From positions 2,666,911 through 2,730,910 of the forward strand of contig ML664152.1 of assembly GCA_007570785.1 (NCBI GenBank): a stretch of 64,000 nt of DNA, given 5' to 3'. This DNA comes from Antilocapra americana. Lineage: Eukaryota > Chordata > Mammalia > Artiodactyla > Antilocapridae. A program made the translations under genes and the position numbers. The notes under the pieces are model-generated. The model saw only the letters and a list, made by a program, of their open reading frames with translations. It ran no database searches and had not been told where the DNA came from. This document shows, piece after piece, positions 43,462-54,955 of this stretch (the stretch's first letter is position 1; every line of letters begins with the position of its first letter).

Positions 43462-44409
43462 CAGAGATTATTGTTATGATTTGAATGATTTGTGTATTGA
43501 TCATTCTGAAAAGGTGGACCCCAGGCCTCAGCCCCGACAGCTAGACTGGGGCACTAAGCAAGTCTCTGAAGTCATCCCAGCCCCACTGCAGCAGAGATTC
43601 TGGGGTGGGGCCTCACCATCTGTGTTCCAACAAGCCTTCCAGGGAATCTGGCGCAAGCCTAATTTCTGAGAGGTGCTGCTATTAATGCTCTATATTCGAA
43701 AGTAAATAGACATGAATTCAGTAACCTAGGTCACACATGAAAACAGAAATGTCTGTCATTTCTCTTCCTACATTAAACATAATGATTTCTATATTATCAC
43801 AGACACCCACACTCAGCCTCACTCTGAGCCCGAGCCCCCAGCCCAGGGTACGTGTCCCATACAGAAGGTTACTCTCAGTCTGCATGCTGGAGTCCCAGGT
43901 CAAGGTGTCAGCGGGTTTGTTCCCTCTGGAGTTCCTGGGGAAGAACTTGTCCCAGGCTCTCTTAGCTTCTGGAGGTTGCTGGCAATTCTTGGGTTTCCTT
44001 GGCTTGTCTGTGTGTGCACTCCTATCTCTGTCCAAATTCCCCTCTTTTATAAAGACGCCAGTCATGTTGGATCAGAGTTGCCTACCCCAGCACGACCTCT
44101 CATTAACTCCTTACGTCTGCAATGACCCTAATTCCAAAGGTCACCTTGTGAGGTACTGGAGGTCAGAACTTCAGCATATGAGTCGTCAGAGGACACAGTT
44201 CAGCCAATAACTCCCAGTAGAACCCACACTTCACAGTAGTGTTGAGACGGAGACCACGCACAGGTGTCTATCATTTTACGAGCGAGTTTCCAGGATTCTG
44301 ATGTGCAGGAGGGATCAGAGGCTGCTTGTTTAGACTTTCTGTCCCTGGAGCTGAGTATGAGGAGCTGCCTGTTGAGAACGGGCTTCGCTCCTGGGTCTGG
44401 GGCCCCAGC
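43462..44409. other. Anonymous sequence with an ancient repeat fragment
   Basis: At about 44075-44215 'ccctaattccaaaggtcacc', 'tgaggtactggaggtcagaac' and 'cagcatatgag' resemble a common old mammalian interspersed repeat whose name I cannot fix. Overlapping frames of 115 and 157 codons on opposite strands at 43.7-44.2 kb have no domain. Confidence 0.4.
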
Positions 44410-44486
44410 TGGGCTTGATGCCCCCTCGGCCATGCGCAGGTACGGCACCGAGAGCGACCTGCACACCGAGCGCGCCTGGTTCTCCC
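44410..44486 (+). other. Weak candidate coding exon
   Basis: A short CpG-rich block in CpG-poor surroundings. In one frame it reads AMRRYGTESDLHTERAWF and is followed by 'cccgtgagca', a donor-like site after 44486. Upstream 'cggccatgcgcag' could serve as an acceptor, although 'cgcag|gtacgg' also resembles a donor. I do not recognise the peptide, and the boundaries are guesses. Confidence 0.2.
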
Positions 44487-44847
44487 GTGAGCAGGGAACA
44501 GCTCACCCGCCCACTCGCACTGCGGGCTGCTCCCGAGTCAGCGCTGATCTGCCCCGGCTTCTTGCCCCAAAGCTGCACGTGGCTGTGGACGTGCTTGTCT
44601 CATTTTATTACAGAATCCAACGTGAAAATGGCGTTTGTTCTACAGAACTTATGCCACAAGCAACTTACAAATGGCTTTTATCTAACAGATACTAGATACT
44701 TGCCCTCACAAACATCCTTGTGTTTAAAGTAATTAATGCCACTCATGAAACCAGAGGAGGACTCGATACAGAGAGGCTGTGGTGCAGACTTTCTCTATAG
44801 CTGCACCACATTCAGGCTGGATAAAGTGAAGAGGCCAGGCTGCCACC

Positions 44848-44851
<4 letters not shown>
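44487..44851. other. Anonymous sequence, no gene seen
   Basis: Nothing supported. Confidence 0.5.
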
Positions 44852-44897
<46 letters not shown>

Positions 44898-44907
44898 NNN
44901 NNNNNNN

Positions 44908-44957
<50 letters not shown>
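44852..44957. repeat. (GT)n microsatellite with a 10-N gap
   Basis: Pure GT dinucleotides either side of ten N at 44898-44907. The true length is unresolved. Frames translated through it are artefacts. Confidence 0.98.
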
Positions 44958-47529
44958 ACCAGGGCATCTGTGGACATGAGCTGCTGGAAGGACGGTGTCT
45001 GGAGGGAGTGAGGGTTCACGAACTGGGGTGACTGGCCCGATGCCCCCTCACGGTCAGAGTGGCTCAGACATCCTGGGACCATGTTGGGGTCATGGCTCTC
45101 TGGTGCCCCCTAAGCCCCGAGGGGGGCTGGAGTTGTGTGTTGCACGTGAGGTCTGCGACAGGGAGGAAGAGGCCAGGGTTCCAGGCTCAATGGGGGAGTT
45201 AGTAAATAAACCCCTTCCCCCATCCAGGGCCAGGATGCCCCCTCAACAAGGATGCGGCTCCTGGCAGAGGCCCCCTTGTCTCAGCTCCAAGTGGATGCTG
45301 CCTCCCCTTTCTCATTGGCAGTCCACTTGTGCCCTCAGACCCCCCATCTCTGCGGTCCCCAGCCAACTTGGGGTGACATGGGCCCAAAGCACGCTCCCCT
45401 CAAGGCCAAGGAGAGTTTCCTGACAAAACACCTGTGACCCAGCTTGGTGCTAGGGGTCAAGACCCACCCCCACCCCCACCCCCTGTGTAGATAAAGGGCT
45501 TGTCCCCTCCACTAGACTCAGCCATACAGCATCAGCCTGCAAGGCAGTGGAAGTAGGGGACCTGAGTCTGCAGGGTCCAGGCCCGCTGGGGATGGAGAAG
45601 GTCACTAACAAGGGGCCCAGTGGAGCCTAGCTGGCAAGGAAGGAAGGAGGCCTCTGCAGGCGTGTTCTTTTGGATGCAAATCCAGGTCTACACCGCTGGC
45701 GGCCTGTTTCCTTAGCCATCTCCAGTTCAGCCTCTTCTGACTCTGGTGTCCTTGAAGTAACAGGACAGGCTTGCAGGATAAGCCCATCAGGTGCTTCAAC
45801 ATTCCCAGAAAGGTTCAGGGCCCGGGGACAGCTCAGGGAGTGCCAGAAAAGCCTTTTCCACGAGGCTGATCACCTGAGGTCTGAATCCCCTGTGGCAGCT
45901 GCAGCAAACACCAGTAGCTGGGGCTTAGGGTCATTCTGCCCAGTTCTGGGACCAACGTCTGGAGCCACCGTGTCACAGGGCTGAAACCCACCAGGGCCCC
46001 TCCAAGTGTGGGGGCTCCAGGCATCCTGGGGCTCATGGCCCCATCGCCCCAGGCTCACCCGCGTTGTCACATGGCCTCCCCCGGGTTCACGTCTTCTCAC
46101 GACCCTTTAAGGAGGTCTGTCTTGGACCAGGGCCCACCCTGCCCCCCTCGTCTTAGCTAACATGCCTGTAATGACCCAGTTTCCAAATAAGGCCCCAGGC
46201 ACGGGGACAGAGGTCAGGACCCACCTTCTCAGGCACACGGTTCAACCTTCAGCATCTGACAAGTGGGAGAAGCTGCCCACGGGAGCTTCACCCCAGGCCT
46301 AGGCTGCCAGGGCCTCCAGGGCACGTCTGCGCTCATAGGTGACCACAAGCACACACAGGACCCAGAGCCCCAGGGTGACAGCCTGAAAGGTCATTAGTCA
46401 GCAGTCCCTCTGGCCCAGATGTCTGGCCAAGCCTCTGAAGCAGTCCTCGGCCGGCGGCGGGGCTGGCTGTGGCCCAGCGATTCAGACCTTCTCCACGTGT
46501 CCCACACAGAGATGCAGCGTAAAGACACACAGGCCGCTGGCCCCAGGATGGGGTGTGCTGAGCGTCCCTGAGAGAGTGGTTCTCACACCCAGCCCCAGGC
46601 TCTTCCTCTCATCCCCACTGACCTCCCCCAGCACTGCCCCCCTGGGGTGAGAGGTTTCCCCCTCCCGCTCCTGGTCCAGCCCCCTCACCTGCGTCCTACA
46701 CTCTCGGAGTGCTCCTCAACCGTGGGGTCCCTGACTCCAGCCTCCAGGTTCCCACCATGGCGAGTGTCAGTCCTTGGGCACCGGCTGTCTGCTCACGGTC
46801 CCCAGAGGCTTCCCGGGTCCCCCTGAGACATGGGTGAGGTGAGCAGAGCCGGCCAGCAGGCGCTCGCCCGGCAGCACCTGACTCGGGGCCCCAGGAGGGA
46901 CCCCTGCAGCTGGATTGGAATATATAATGTTCACTCCTCAGGAAGCACGGAAGCCCTTGAGTTCACCTTAAAGTTCACCGAGCACACCACCCTCTCCCCG
47001 ATGCTTGTTCCCCTCGAATGTCTCTTTTAGGTTCAAGGAAAGCTGTTGCATTTAGGGACAGTGCTGGCCCTCAGAGTACGATCCCGCAGGAAGGCACACA
47101 GGGCAACAAAGAAAATAGAAACGCTGACTAGGTGACATCACCCGAGAGACGCAGCCATGCATGTGTGCAGGGACGGAGCGGCAGGAAGTCAGAAGGGAGC
47201 TCGACTCTGGGCTGAATCTGTTGGCGTCACTTCAGATATCATTTGGTATTTGACAGTTCAAGAGATTTCCAAGCATGGAGTTAAACAGAAAAAACACCAA
47301 ATATCCAAATGATAGGTGTTATACGATGCCATTTATTGGTGAAAAAAGTCAGCCTGCAGAATACTGTATGTACTCTATGTATCCATCTTTATATGAACTC
47401 TGAGAGAAGACCTGGAAATATACATCCAAGCTCTCAAATAATGGAGTGGAGAGACCAGGACTCGGGGGCAGTATAAGAACTAGAACTCTGCTTTGTAACT
47501 GTTGGGGTTTTTTCATCTTTGTCACTTTA
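44958..47529. other. Anonymous sequence, no gene seen
   Basis: GC-moderate DNA. Frames to 142 codons overlap and are unrecognised. 46140-46260 ('gtttccaaataaggccccagg') may be another piece of the ancient repeat seen at 44.1 kb. Confidence 0.45.
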
Positions 47530-47934
47530 TTGTTGTTGCTGTTCAGTTGCTAAGTTGTGTCTGACTCTTTGCGACCCCATGGACTGCAGCATGCCATGCT
47601 CCCCTATCCTTCACCATCTCTTGGAGTTTGCTCTAACTCATTTCCATTGAGTTGGTGATGCTAGCCAACCATCTTAACCTCTGCTGCCCCCTTCTCCTTT
47701 TGCCTTCAATCTCTCCCATCATCAGAGTCTTGTCCAATGAGTCAGCTCTTAGCATCCAGTGGCCAAAATATCGGAGCCTTCAGCTTAAGCATCAGTCCTT
47801 CTAATGAATATTCAGGGTTGATTTCCTTTAGGATTGACTGGTTTGACCTCCTTGCTGTCCAAGGGACTCTCAAGGGTCTTCTTCAGCACCACAGTTCAAA
47901 CCGTCAATTCTTTGGGGCTCAGCCTTCATTGTAA
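47530..47934 (-). mobile_element. BovB 3' end
   Basis: Reverse complement of the BovB 3' region: 'tgttgctgttcagttgctaag', 'ctttgcgaccccatggactg', 'aatgagtcagctcttagc', 'ccaagggactctcaaggg'. Continues into the C-terminal coding part with frameshifts. Confidence 0.9.
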
Positions 47935-48670
47935 CCTTATTACAAAGGGCACAAGGGAACAGCCAGATGAAAAGGCACACAGGACAAGGTCTGAGCGCCC
48001 TGAGCATGGAATTCTGTGCCCAAGGAGATACCCAAGTCTCTCCCTGATCTGCCATTGTTCACTTGTAAACTTTTACAAGGAGAACATATTTCTTTTCCAC
48101 TTAGGTAATAAAAAAGTTAGTTTTTTTTTTAAAAAGTCGCATCATTTCCAACAGTGAAAACACTCCAACAACTGCAAAAATGAAAAGAAAAAATGCTATA
48201 AAAAGCATGTAAAGGAAGTATTTCTAGTAAAGAAAGCCTAAGAGACCTGAGCTGAAGTAATTGGGCATTTTCCTTGGCTGGGCCTTTCCTGGCAGCTAAG
48301 ACAGAAAGAGAAACACCAACAGCTGTATGGATTCTGCTTCCTAACTTCATAAGGGAAACAAGTACATCTAATGATAAAAAATTCTCTCCTGGAATTGAAT
48401 CGGCAGGGATTTATCTTGAGGGTCCTTGGAGGAAAGATGGACGTGACGCTGGGGGATCTCAGTCCCGCCTGTGCCACACGCTGCAGACCCCCCTCCACCA
48501 GTGCCTGTGACAACCTGCTCCCTGGCCCACGCATGCTCTGACCTGTGGCAGCAGGAGGCTGGGGAGGGGGTCCTGGGGTCCCTCCACATCTCAGGGCCTG
48601 ACGCACATGAGGGAAGGACCGAGATCCAGACACACCAAACAGGGTGGACGTGAGCACACGCCTCTCACAG
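47935..48670. other. Anonymous sequence, no gene seen
   Basis: AT-rich to 48.25 kb, GC-richer after. A 147-codon minus-strand frame (48238-48681) has no domain. Confidence 0.45.
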
Positions 48671-48671
48671 A

Positions 48672-48840
48672 AGCTCTGCAAGCAGATATTATTTAGCTAT
48701 TACTCTCACACTTTCATCTGACAGCTGAGGAGATGGAGGCCAAAGCATGGACATAACTTGCCTAAGCTCTTGAAGCTAGTGAGTGCCAACATGGGCATCC
48801 TTTGAACCCAGGCCTCTGGTGCCAGGGCTCTGCGCTCTTC
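48672..48840 (+). repeat. MIR element
   Basis: 'ttagctattactctcac', 'ctgacagctgaggagatgg', 'acttgcctaagctc' and 'tttgaacccaggcctctgg' follow the MIR consensus. Confidence 0.7.
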
Positions 48841-49357
48841 CCAGAGCACATTTTCCATAATTGCACACGCCCACATGCCTCTTCTGTGTACTTGGGGCGC
48901 TCGTAAACACCCAGCCCCTGGGGGTCAACCTCCCCCAACGACCACCCCACCTCAGTCAGACTGGAGAGGCAGGAAGGCGGGTCTTCATGGCCATGTCCAG
49001 ACCAGGGCCATTTCATGGTGGGGGGGGGGTCCACACCAGCGACCAGCATCCCGCAGGTGAAGGAAGACCTGCTGCGCTCCAGGGAGAGCCCCAGGAGCAG
49101 CTGCAGGCAGAGTCCACCAAGAGCAAGTCCGCACCCACGGGGAAGGCTCTCAGGTGCGAAGGCTGGGTGAGGTCCTTGGGGCGGCTTTTTCTTAGGGAGA
49201 AAGAAATGCAGGGACCCCACAAGCTGCCGTGGAAGCCAAGCTGTCTGGGGTTGCGGGGCGGGGCAGCAGTCCTGGGCACGGCCGTGAGCAGGGGCGAGGG
49301 GTTAGTGCCCGGTTTGAATGGGTGGCTCTTGCCAAAGGTTCTTACCACTCTTGACTC
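48841..49357. other. Anonymous sequence with a G run
   Basis: A run of about 12 G (interrupted) near 49018-49029. A plus-strand frame of 273 codons starting at 48861 runs through this into L1 sequence and is not a gene. Confidence 0.5.
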
Positions 49358-49374
49358 TAGGAACATAGAATTTT
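49358..49374. repeat. L1 target-site duplication, left copy
   Basis: 'taggaacatagaatttt', identical to 51463-51479. Its 3' Ts merge with the poly(T) of the element. Confidence 0.92.
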
Positions 49375-49830
49375 TTTTATTAGTTTTGCCATACAATGAC
49401 ATGATATCGCCATGGGTTTACATATGCTCCCCCTCCAGAACCCCCCTCCCTCCTCCCTTCCCCCGGGAAATCTCGATGCACCAGCCCCAAGCATCAATCC
49501 TGGGCTGGCGATTGATTACACATATGATAATTAACATGTTTCAATGCCATTCTCCCATATCATCCCACCCTTGCCCTCATCCACAGAGTCCACGAGTCTG
49601 TTCTATACATCTGCGTTCCTTTTGCTGTCTCGCATGCTGGGTTCTTGTTACCGTCTTTCTAAATTCCATATATATGTATTAGTATACTATATTGTTGTTT
49701 TTCCTTCTGGCTTACTTCACTCTGGATAATGGGCTCCAGTTCCGTCCACCTGAGTAGAACTGATTCAAATGAATTTTTTTTTTAATGCTGAGTAATATTC
49801 CACTGTGTATATGTACCACAGCTTTCTTTT
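49375..49830 (-). mobile_element. Second, 5'-truncated L1 3' end inside the first L1's tail
   Basis: Reverse complement of L1 3' UTR and the very end of ORF2: 'gccatacaatgacatgatatc', 'gcatcaatcctgggctgg', 'gggctccagttccgtccacc', ending near 'gtatatgtaccacagc'. It nearly repeats 49842-50287 (same orientation, few differences), with a T/C-rich tract between. The outer 17-bp duplication encloses both copies. Confidence 0.85.
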
Positions 49831-49841
49831 CTTTTTTTTTT

Positions 49842-50602
49842 ATTGTTTTTGCCATACATTGTCATAATATCACCATGGGTTTACATATGCTTCCCCTCCG
49901 GAACCCCCCTCCCTCCTCCCTCCCCCCCGGGAAATCTCGCTGCACCAGTCCCAAGCATCAATCCTGGGCTGGCAATTGATTAGACACATGACAATTAACA
50001 TGCTTCAATGCCCTTCTCCCATATCATCCCACCCTTACCCTCATCCACAAAGTCCACGAGTCTATTCTATACATCTGCGTTCCTTTTGTTGTCTCCCATG
50101 TTGGGTTCTCGTTACTATCTTTCTAAATTCCATATATATGCGTTAATATACTGTATTGTTGTTTTTGCTTCTGGCTTACTTCACTCTGGATAATGGGCTC
50201 CAGTTTCGTCCATCTGAGTAGAATTGCTTCAAATGAATTTTTTTTAATGCTGAGTAATATTCCATTGTGTATATGTACCACAGCTTTCTTATCCATTCAT
50301 CAGTTGATGGGCATCTAGGTTGCTTCCATGTCCTGGCTATTGTAAACAAAGCAGCGATGAACATTGGGGTACACGTGGCTCTTTCAATTCTGGTTTCCTC
50401 GGTGTATATGCCCAGCAGTGGGATTGCTGGGTCATATGGCAGGTCTATTTGCAGTTTTTTAAGGAACCTCCACACTGTTTTCCATAGTGGCTGTACTAGT
50501 TTGCAATCCCACCAACAGTGTAAGAAAGTTCCCTTTTCTCCACATCCTCTCCAGCATTTATTACTTGTAGATTTTTGGATTGCAGACATTCTGACTGGTG
50601 TA
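49842..50602 (-). pseudogene. L1 3' arm (ORF2 C-terminus and 3' UTR) of a twin-primed L1
   Basis: Minus strand: ORF2 C-terminal residues from '[20 protein letters not shown]' near 50590 through '[22 protein letters not shown]' and '[18 protein letters not shown]' near 50210, unbroken, then the 3' UTR to the T run at 49832-49841. Head-to-head with the plus-strand arm at about 50602. Confidence 0.9.
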
Positions 50603-51462
50603 ATTCCTATCAAGCTACCAGAGGTCTTTTTCAGAGAATTAGAACAAATAATTTCACAATTTGTATGGAAATACAAAAAACCTCGTATAGCCAAAGCAAT
50701 CTTGAGAAAGAAGAATGGAACTGAAGGAATCAACCTACCTGACTTTAGGCTATACTACAAATCCACAGTCATTAAGACAGTATGGTACTGGCACAAAGAC
50801 AGAAATATAGATCAATGGAACAAAATAGAAAGCCCAGAGATAAATCCACGCATCTATGGACACCTTATCTTTGACAAAGGAGGCAAGAATATACAATGGA
50901 GAAAAGACAACCTCTTTAACAAGTGGTGCTGGGAAAACTGGACAGCCATTTGTAAAAGAATGAAACTAGAACACTTTCTAACACCATACACAAAGATAAA
51001 CTCAAAATGGATCAAAGATCTAAGCATAAGACCAGAAACTATAAAACTCCTAGAGGATAACATAGATAAAACACTCTCTGACATAAACCAAAGCGGGATT
51101 CTACATGACCCACCTCCAAGAATATTGGAAATAAAAGCACTAATAAACAAATGGGACCTAATTAAAATTAAAAACTTCTGCACAACAAAGGAAACTATAA
51201 GCAAGGTGAAAAGACAGCCTTCAGAATGGGAGAAAATAATAGCCAATGAAGCAACAGACAAACAATTAATCTCAAAAATATACAAGCAACTCCTGTAGCT
51301 CCATTCTAGAAAAATAAACGACCCAATAAAAAAGTGGGCCAAAGAACTAAACAGACATTTCTCCAAAGAAGACATAAAAATGGCTAACAAACACATGAAA
51401 AGATGCTCAACATCACTCATTATCAGAGAAATGCAAATCAAAACCACAGTGAGACATCACTT
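50603..51462 (+). pseudogene. Inverted 5' arm of the same L1 (ORF2 internal region)
   Basis: Plus strand: ORF2 from '[20 protein letters not shown]' through '[19 protein letters not shown]' and '[22 protein letters not shown]' is open to 51298, where a stop interrupts. L1 sequence goes on to 51462 ('gagaaatgcaaatcaaaacc'). In an ordinary L1 this segment directly precedes the minus arm, so little or nothing was lost at the inversion. Confidence 0.9.
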
Positions 51463-51479
51463 TAGGAACATAGAATTTT
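51463..51479. repeat. L1 target-site duplication, right copy
   Basis: 'taggaacatagaatttt', perfect 17-bp match to 49358-49374. Confidence 0.92.
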
Positions 51480-52430
51480 GTAAAATAACATGAGTCACCC
51501 CAAAATCAGCCCCTAAATATGACCAACATAAAATATAATCTTGATACTGAGCCCTCACACCTTTTAAGTGAAGTTTTGCATGTGTTATCGTGTCTTGGAA
51601 CCTCCAAGATTTGTGTGTAGGTTTGACAATACCCTGCGGATTTTCCATGGCAATGCCTGTGGCCAACAGGGAATATTCCTGTCTGAATACCCCATGATAT
51701 GGACAAAGTCCTGTGAATGGAGACTCGCTGGTTTGCTGCAGTTCTATCCATGTGGCTGCTGTACACAATGACACTCTCGTTTGACAAAACTGAACCTTTT
51801 ACAGAGAAAAATCAGCCATTCTCTGGAAGGTGGAGCCAGGCATTCCCTCTCGAGGAGGAGGTCTTCCCGGCCTGCAAGAGGACACAGGAGAGCCTGGGCC
51901 CAGGGGCAGCAGAGCCCATCCGGGACTGAACCAGACAGGGCAGGAGGCTACGGCAGGGCAGAGTCTGGGCCATACCCTTTGCCCCTTGGTTTCCCTCGAG
52001 GGTCACTGCTGCTAAGCTGGTCCAATGCCTGTGTGGTCCTGGCCAGGCTGCTGGCCGGGAGCACACAGGGCAGGTGGCACCTGGACTGAGGTCAAATGTC
52101 TGCGGAGAACTAGTCCAAGACTGGCCAATGCTGATGCCAGAGCCGAGGGCTCAGCTGTGGGGCAGACACCCAGTGACCATGTGGGGTCTTGTCTGACCGC
52201 ACGTGTCACAACGATGTTGGGGACAGGACTGACCTCTAGGCTGACGAAGCCCCAGGATCTTGGGCATGTCCAGTGGCTGGCGATGAGGAAGGTCCACTTT
52301 CCTTCTGATAGGGACAGCCAGCAGCCACACCCATCCATGTCTCTCAGCACTCGCTCTGTGGCCCCCAACACCATCAAGGCTTCTAGAATTTTCAGGTCAA
52401 AGGATAAGCGCATTTAAATCTTGACTCTGG
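51480..52430. other. Anonymous sequence, no gene seen
   Basis: Overlapping frames to 133 codons on both strands at 52.0-52.4 kb, no domain. Confidence 0.45.
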
Positions 52431-52612
52431 GGCCTCCCTGGTGGTCTAATGGCTGACACTTCATGCTCTCAGTGCAGGGGATATGGCTTCCACCCCTGGT
52501 CTAGGAACTAAGATCCCACATGCAGAAACTGAAGATTCCGCGTGTCACAACTAAGACCTGGTACGACCAAATAAATAAATATTTTTTTAAATAAATAAAC
52601 AAAACTAAACCT
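52431..52612 (+). mobile_element. CHR-type SINE
   Basis: 'gggcctccctggtggtctaatgg', 'ctaagatcccacatgc', 'cacaactaagacctgg', tail 'aaataaataaatat'. Confidence 0.87.
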
Positions 52613-52879
52613 GATTCCAAGGCCCCACAGAAGCCCCGGGGTAACCTCCTCCTGCTCTGAATTATTGAGGCCCAGTGACTGCCACCCTGAGTCCAGTCGT
52701 TTTTAGGAGCCCCCAGCCCAGGTGCTGCACATCTCAGACACCTGTCTAAGCTGGGGAGGCAGGGTCTCACAGACCCCAATACCCAGTCCTCATGAAAAGC
52801 CCTCAGTGGACCAGAGCACTGAGACCAGCCACCCCTCCTTGCTCTCCTGGGCAGAGCTGCAGGCTGGAGGTCTGTGCTC

Positions 52880-53155
52880 CCCAAGATTCATAGGCTAACC
52901 CCGAGGCCCAGGGTGGTGGTGTCACAGTAGAGCCTCTGGGGGTAACCAGGTAAGGAGGGTGGAGCCCTCAAGAACTGGGTCGGAGCCCTTATAAAAGAGA
53001 CCCCGAGAGGCCCCTGCCCCTTCCTCCAGTGAGAATGCAGAAGTCTGTCACTCACCAGGCAGAGCCCTTACCTTGGACTTCCGGCCTCTGGGACTGTGAG
53101 AAATAAGCATCCACTGTTAGAGCTGCCTGGCTGTATGCTCCGCTGTAGCAGCCAG
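52880..53155 (+). repeat. Ancient mammalian interspersed repeat, family not named
   Basis: 'gcccttataaaagagacccc', 'cttggacttccggcctctgg' and 'gactgtgagaaataagc' form a recurrent mammalian repeat block. A related copy starts near 63785. Confidence 0.5.
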
Positions 53156-53827
53156 GGCTGATGTGCTTGCCCATCTGTTTCATGCCCACGGTCCTCAAGG
53201 CCAGCATGGCTCTTGGGGCCCCTGATCATTTCCTGGGTACCAATGCCCGGGTCCTACCTCAAAGCAGCTGCATCTGAGTGCACCAGGATTTCTGGTAGTA
53301 GGAGCCAAGGAGCCCCAGCCTGGGGTCTCTGCCATCTCACATCCAGGGACCCCAGCTCTGCCCACCTTACATCTGGGGATGTAAGGTGGGAGACAGCTTA
53401 TCCACCCAGTGGGTCTGACCTGAGCTCGAGGGCCTTTGAATCTGGATGCAGAGGCCTCAGCAGAGGGGTAGAGGTGGACAAGTGAGAGGGGTTTGAGGAG
53501 GGCCAGATGCTCCATGTCTGTCTTTGAAGAGAGAGCACCGCTCGGCAGAGAACTCGACGGACAGCCCGAGACAAGCTGATGTCAGCCGCATGAGCTGGGA
53601 AGAAGGCCGGGCTCTGGGTGAGAAGGCAGCCAGTGGGCCTCCTTCCTCCTGCCCCAAACTCCAGGGGTTGCATGTCACTCACACCCAGGAAGGTTCGAGC
53701 ACAGGGGGCTGTATCCTCAGGGCCTGGGGACAGGGAAGAAGGGCCGGTGCCGGGTGGGAAAGCACCTTCTGAACCTTAAACAATGGAGTGGAGGCACAGG
53801 TGTGAGAAATTGTAAGTTCTACTTTCA
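53156..53827. other. Anonymous sequence containing a perfect hairpin
   Basis: No exon supported. See the inverted repeat at 53361-53390. Frames to 106 codons on both strands are unrecognised. Confidence 0.5.
53361..53390. repeat. Perfect 13-bp inverted repeat, 4-base loop
   Basis: 'cccaccttacatc' (53361-53373), loop 'tggg', then its exact reverse complement 'gatgtaaggtggg' (53378-53390). Not a part of any repeat family I recognise. Confidence 0.95.
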
Positions 53828-53990
53828 GGACTTTCCTGGTGGTCCAATGGTTAAGACTCTGTGCCTGCACTGCAAGGGATGCAGTTTCGATCCCTGGTCT
53901 GGGAGCTAAGATCCCACGTGAGTCAAGGTGCAGCTCCACCCCTCAAAACTATGGCAGGACAACAAGAATAAAATGATATTTTAAAAAAAG
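53828..53990 (+). mobile_element. CHR-type SINE
   Basis: 'ggactttcctggtggtccaatgg', 'gtttcgatccctggtctgg', 'agctaagatcccacgtg', A-rich tail. Confidence 0.87.
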
Positions 53991-54284
53991 TGGTTCTATT
54001 TTCTCTGCCACCGTTTAGGCAAGAGTCAGTCCTTGTACCTCAGTTATAATCCAAATGGGACTCAGATTGGTTCCACCCTAGGAAGCTAGTTCAAGGGGGT
54101 TCCAGGGTCAATTCCATCCAAAAGACATCACGATTCTGCTGGAAGGGCCGGAGTACAAGTCCGCAGTTTGACCTCTTTCTCGGACAGCCTGCATCTGAAG
54201 CCTGGCTAGTGTGACCAAGGGCAGGAGTCGGGGCTCACAGGCCTCCCCGACATGGAAGGCGGGACGGTAATAAACCCTACATCC

Positions 54285-54955
54285 CTGAAAGTCTGAAACC
54301 CTTACCCATATCTGCTGCTTAGGTTTGTTTCTTCTTCATTATCGTGGCAAAACAACCTAACATGACTTTTACCATTCTACCTGCTCAGAGGTGTGTCCAG
54401 GCCAGTGACATTAAGTCCATTTACATTGTCGTGTGACTATCTCCACTGTCCACCTCTTCCCCAACAGACACTCTGTCCCCATGAAACAATGATTCTCCAT
54501 GCCGCCCCCCAGCCCCTGGCACCCACCATCCTGCTTCCTGTCTCTATGAATCCAACTCCTCCAGGGACCTCAGGTAAGCAGATCCCACAGAATTTTTCCT
54601 TTTGTGTCTGGCCTATGTCACTGAGTGTCGTGTCCTCAGGGTTCACCCTTGTCATAGCAGATGCCAGAACCTCCTTCCTTTTTACAATGGAGATTATTCC
54701 CTTGTGAAGGTGGACCACATCTCTCTGTCCATCTGTCCCTTGATGGACACGAGGCTGTGTCCCCTGCCTGGCTGTTGAGAGTAGGGCTGCTGTGCACACA
54801 GGTATACAAATATCTGTTTGAGGCTCCACTGTCACTTCTCCTGGGCTCTGCCAGAAGCGGAATTGCTGGATCATGTGGTATTTCTATGTTTAACTTTTTG
54901 GGGAACTGCCATAATGTTTCCCACCGGAGCTGTGATTCATTTCTTCTAACATGTT
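54285..54955 (-). mobile_element. Old L1 3' region fossil
   Basis: Reverse complement of an old L1 3' UTR and nearby ORF2 end: 'gtcatagcagatgccagaacc', 'ctgtcccttgatggacac', 'ggaattgctggatcatgtgg'. Same general type as 1725-2050. No usable frame. Confidence 0.65.

Noticed and set aside
44736..45082. Frames through the (GT)n tract giving VCVC or HTHT repeats
   Set aside because: Translation of a microsatellite and an N gap.
48861..49682. 273-codon plus-strand frame
   Set aside because: Runs from anonymous sequence across a G run into the antisense of an L1 3' UTR. A gene would not do this.
50267..51298. 343-codon plus-strand frame with L1 ORF2 similarity
   Set aside because: Its first third is antisense L1 and only the part after 50603 is sense ORF2, fused by the inversion. 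Treated as two arms of a dead L1.
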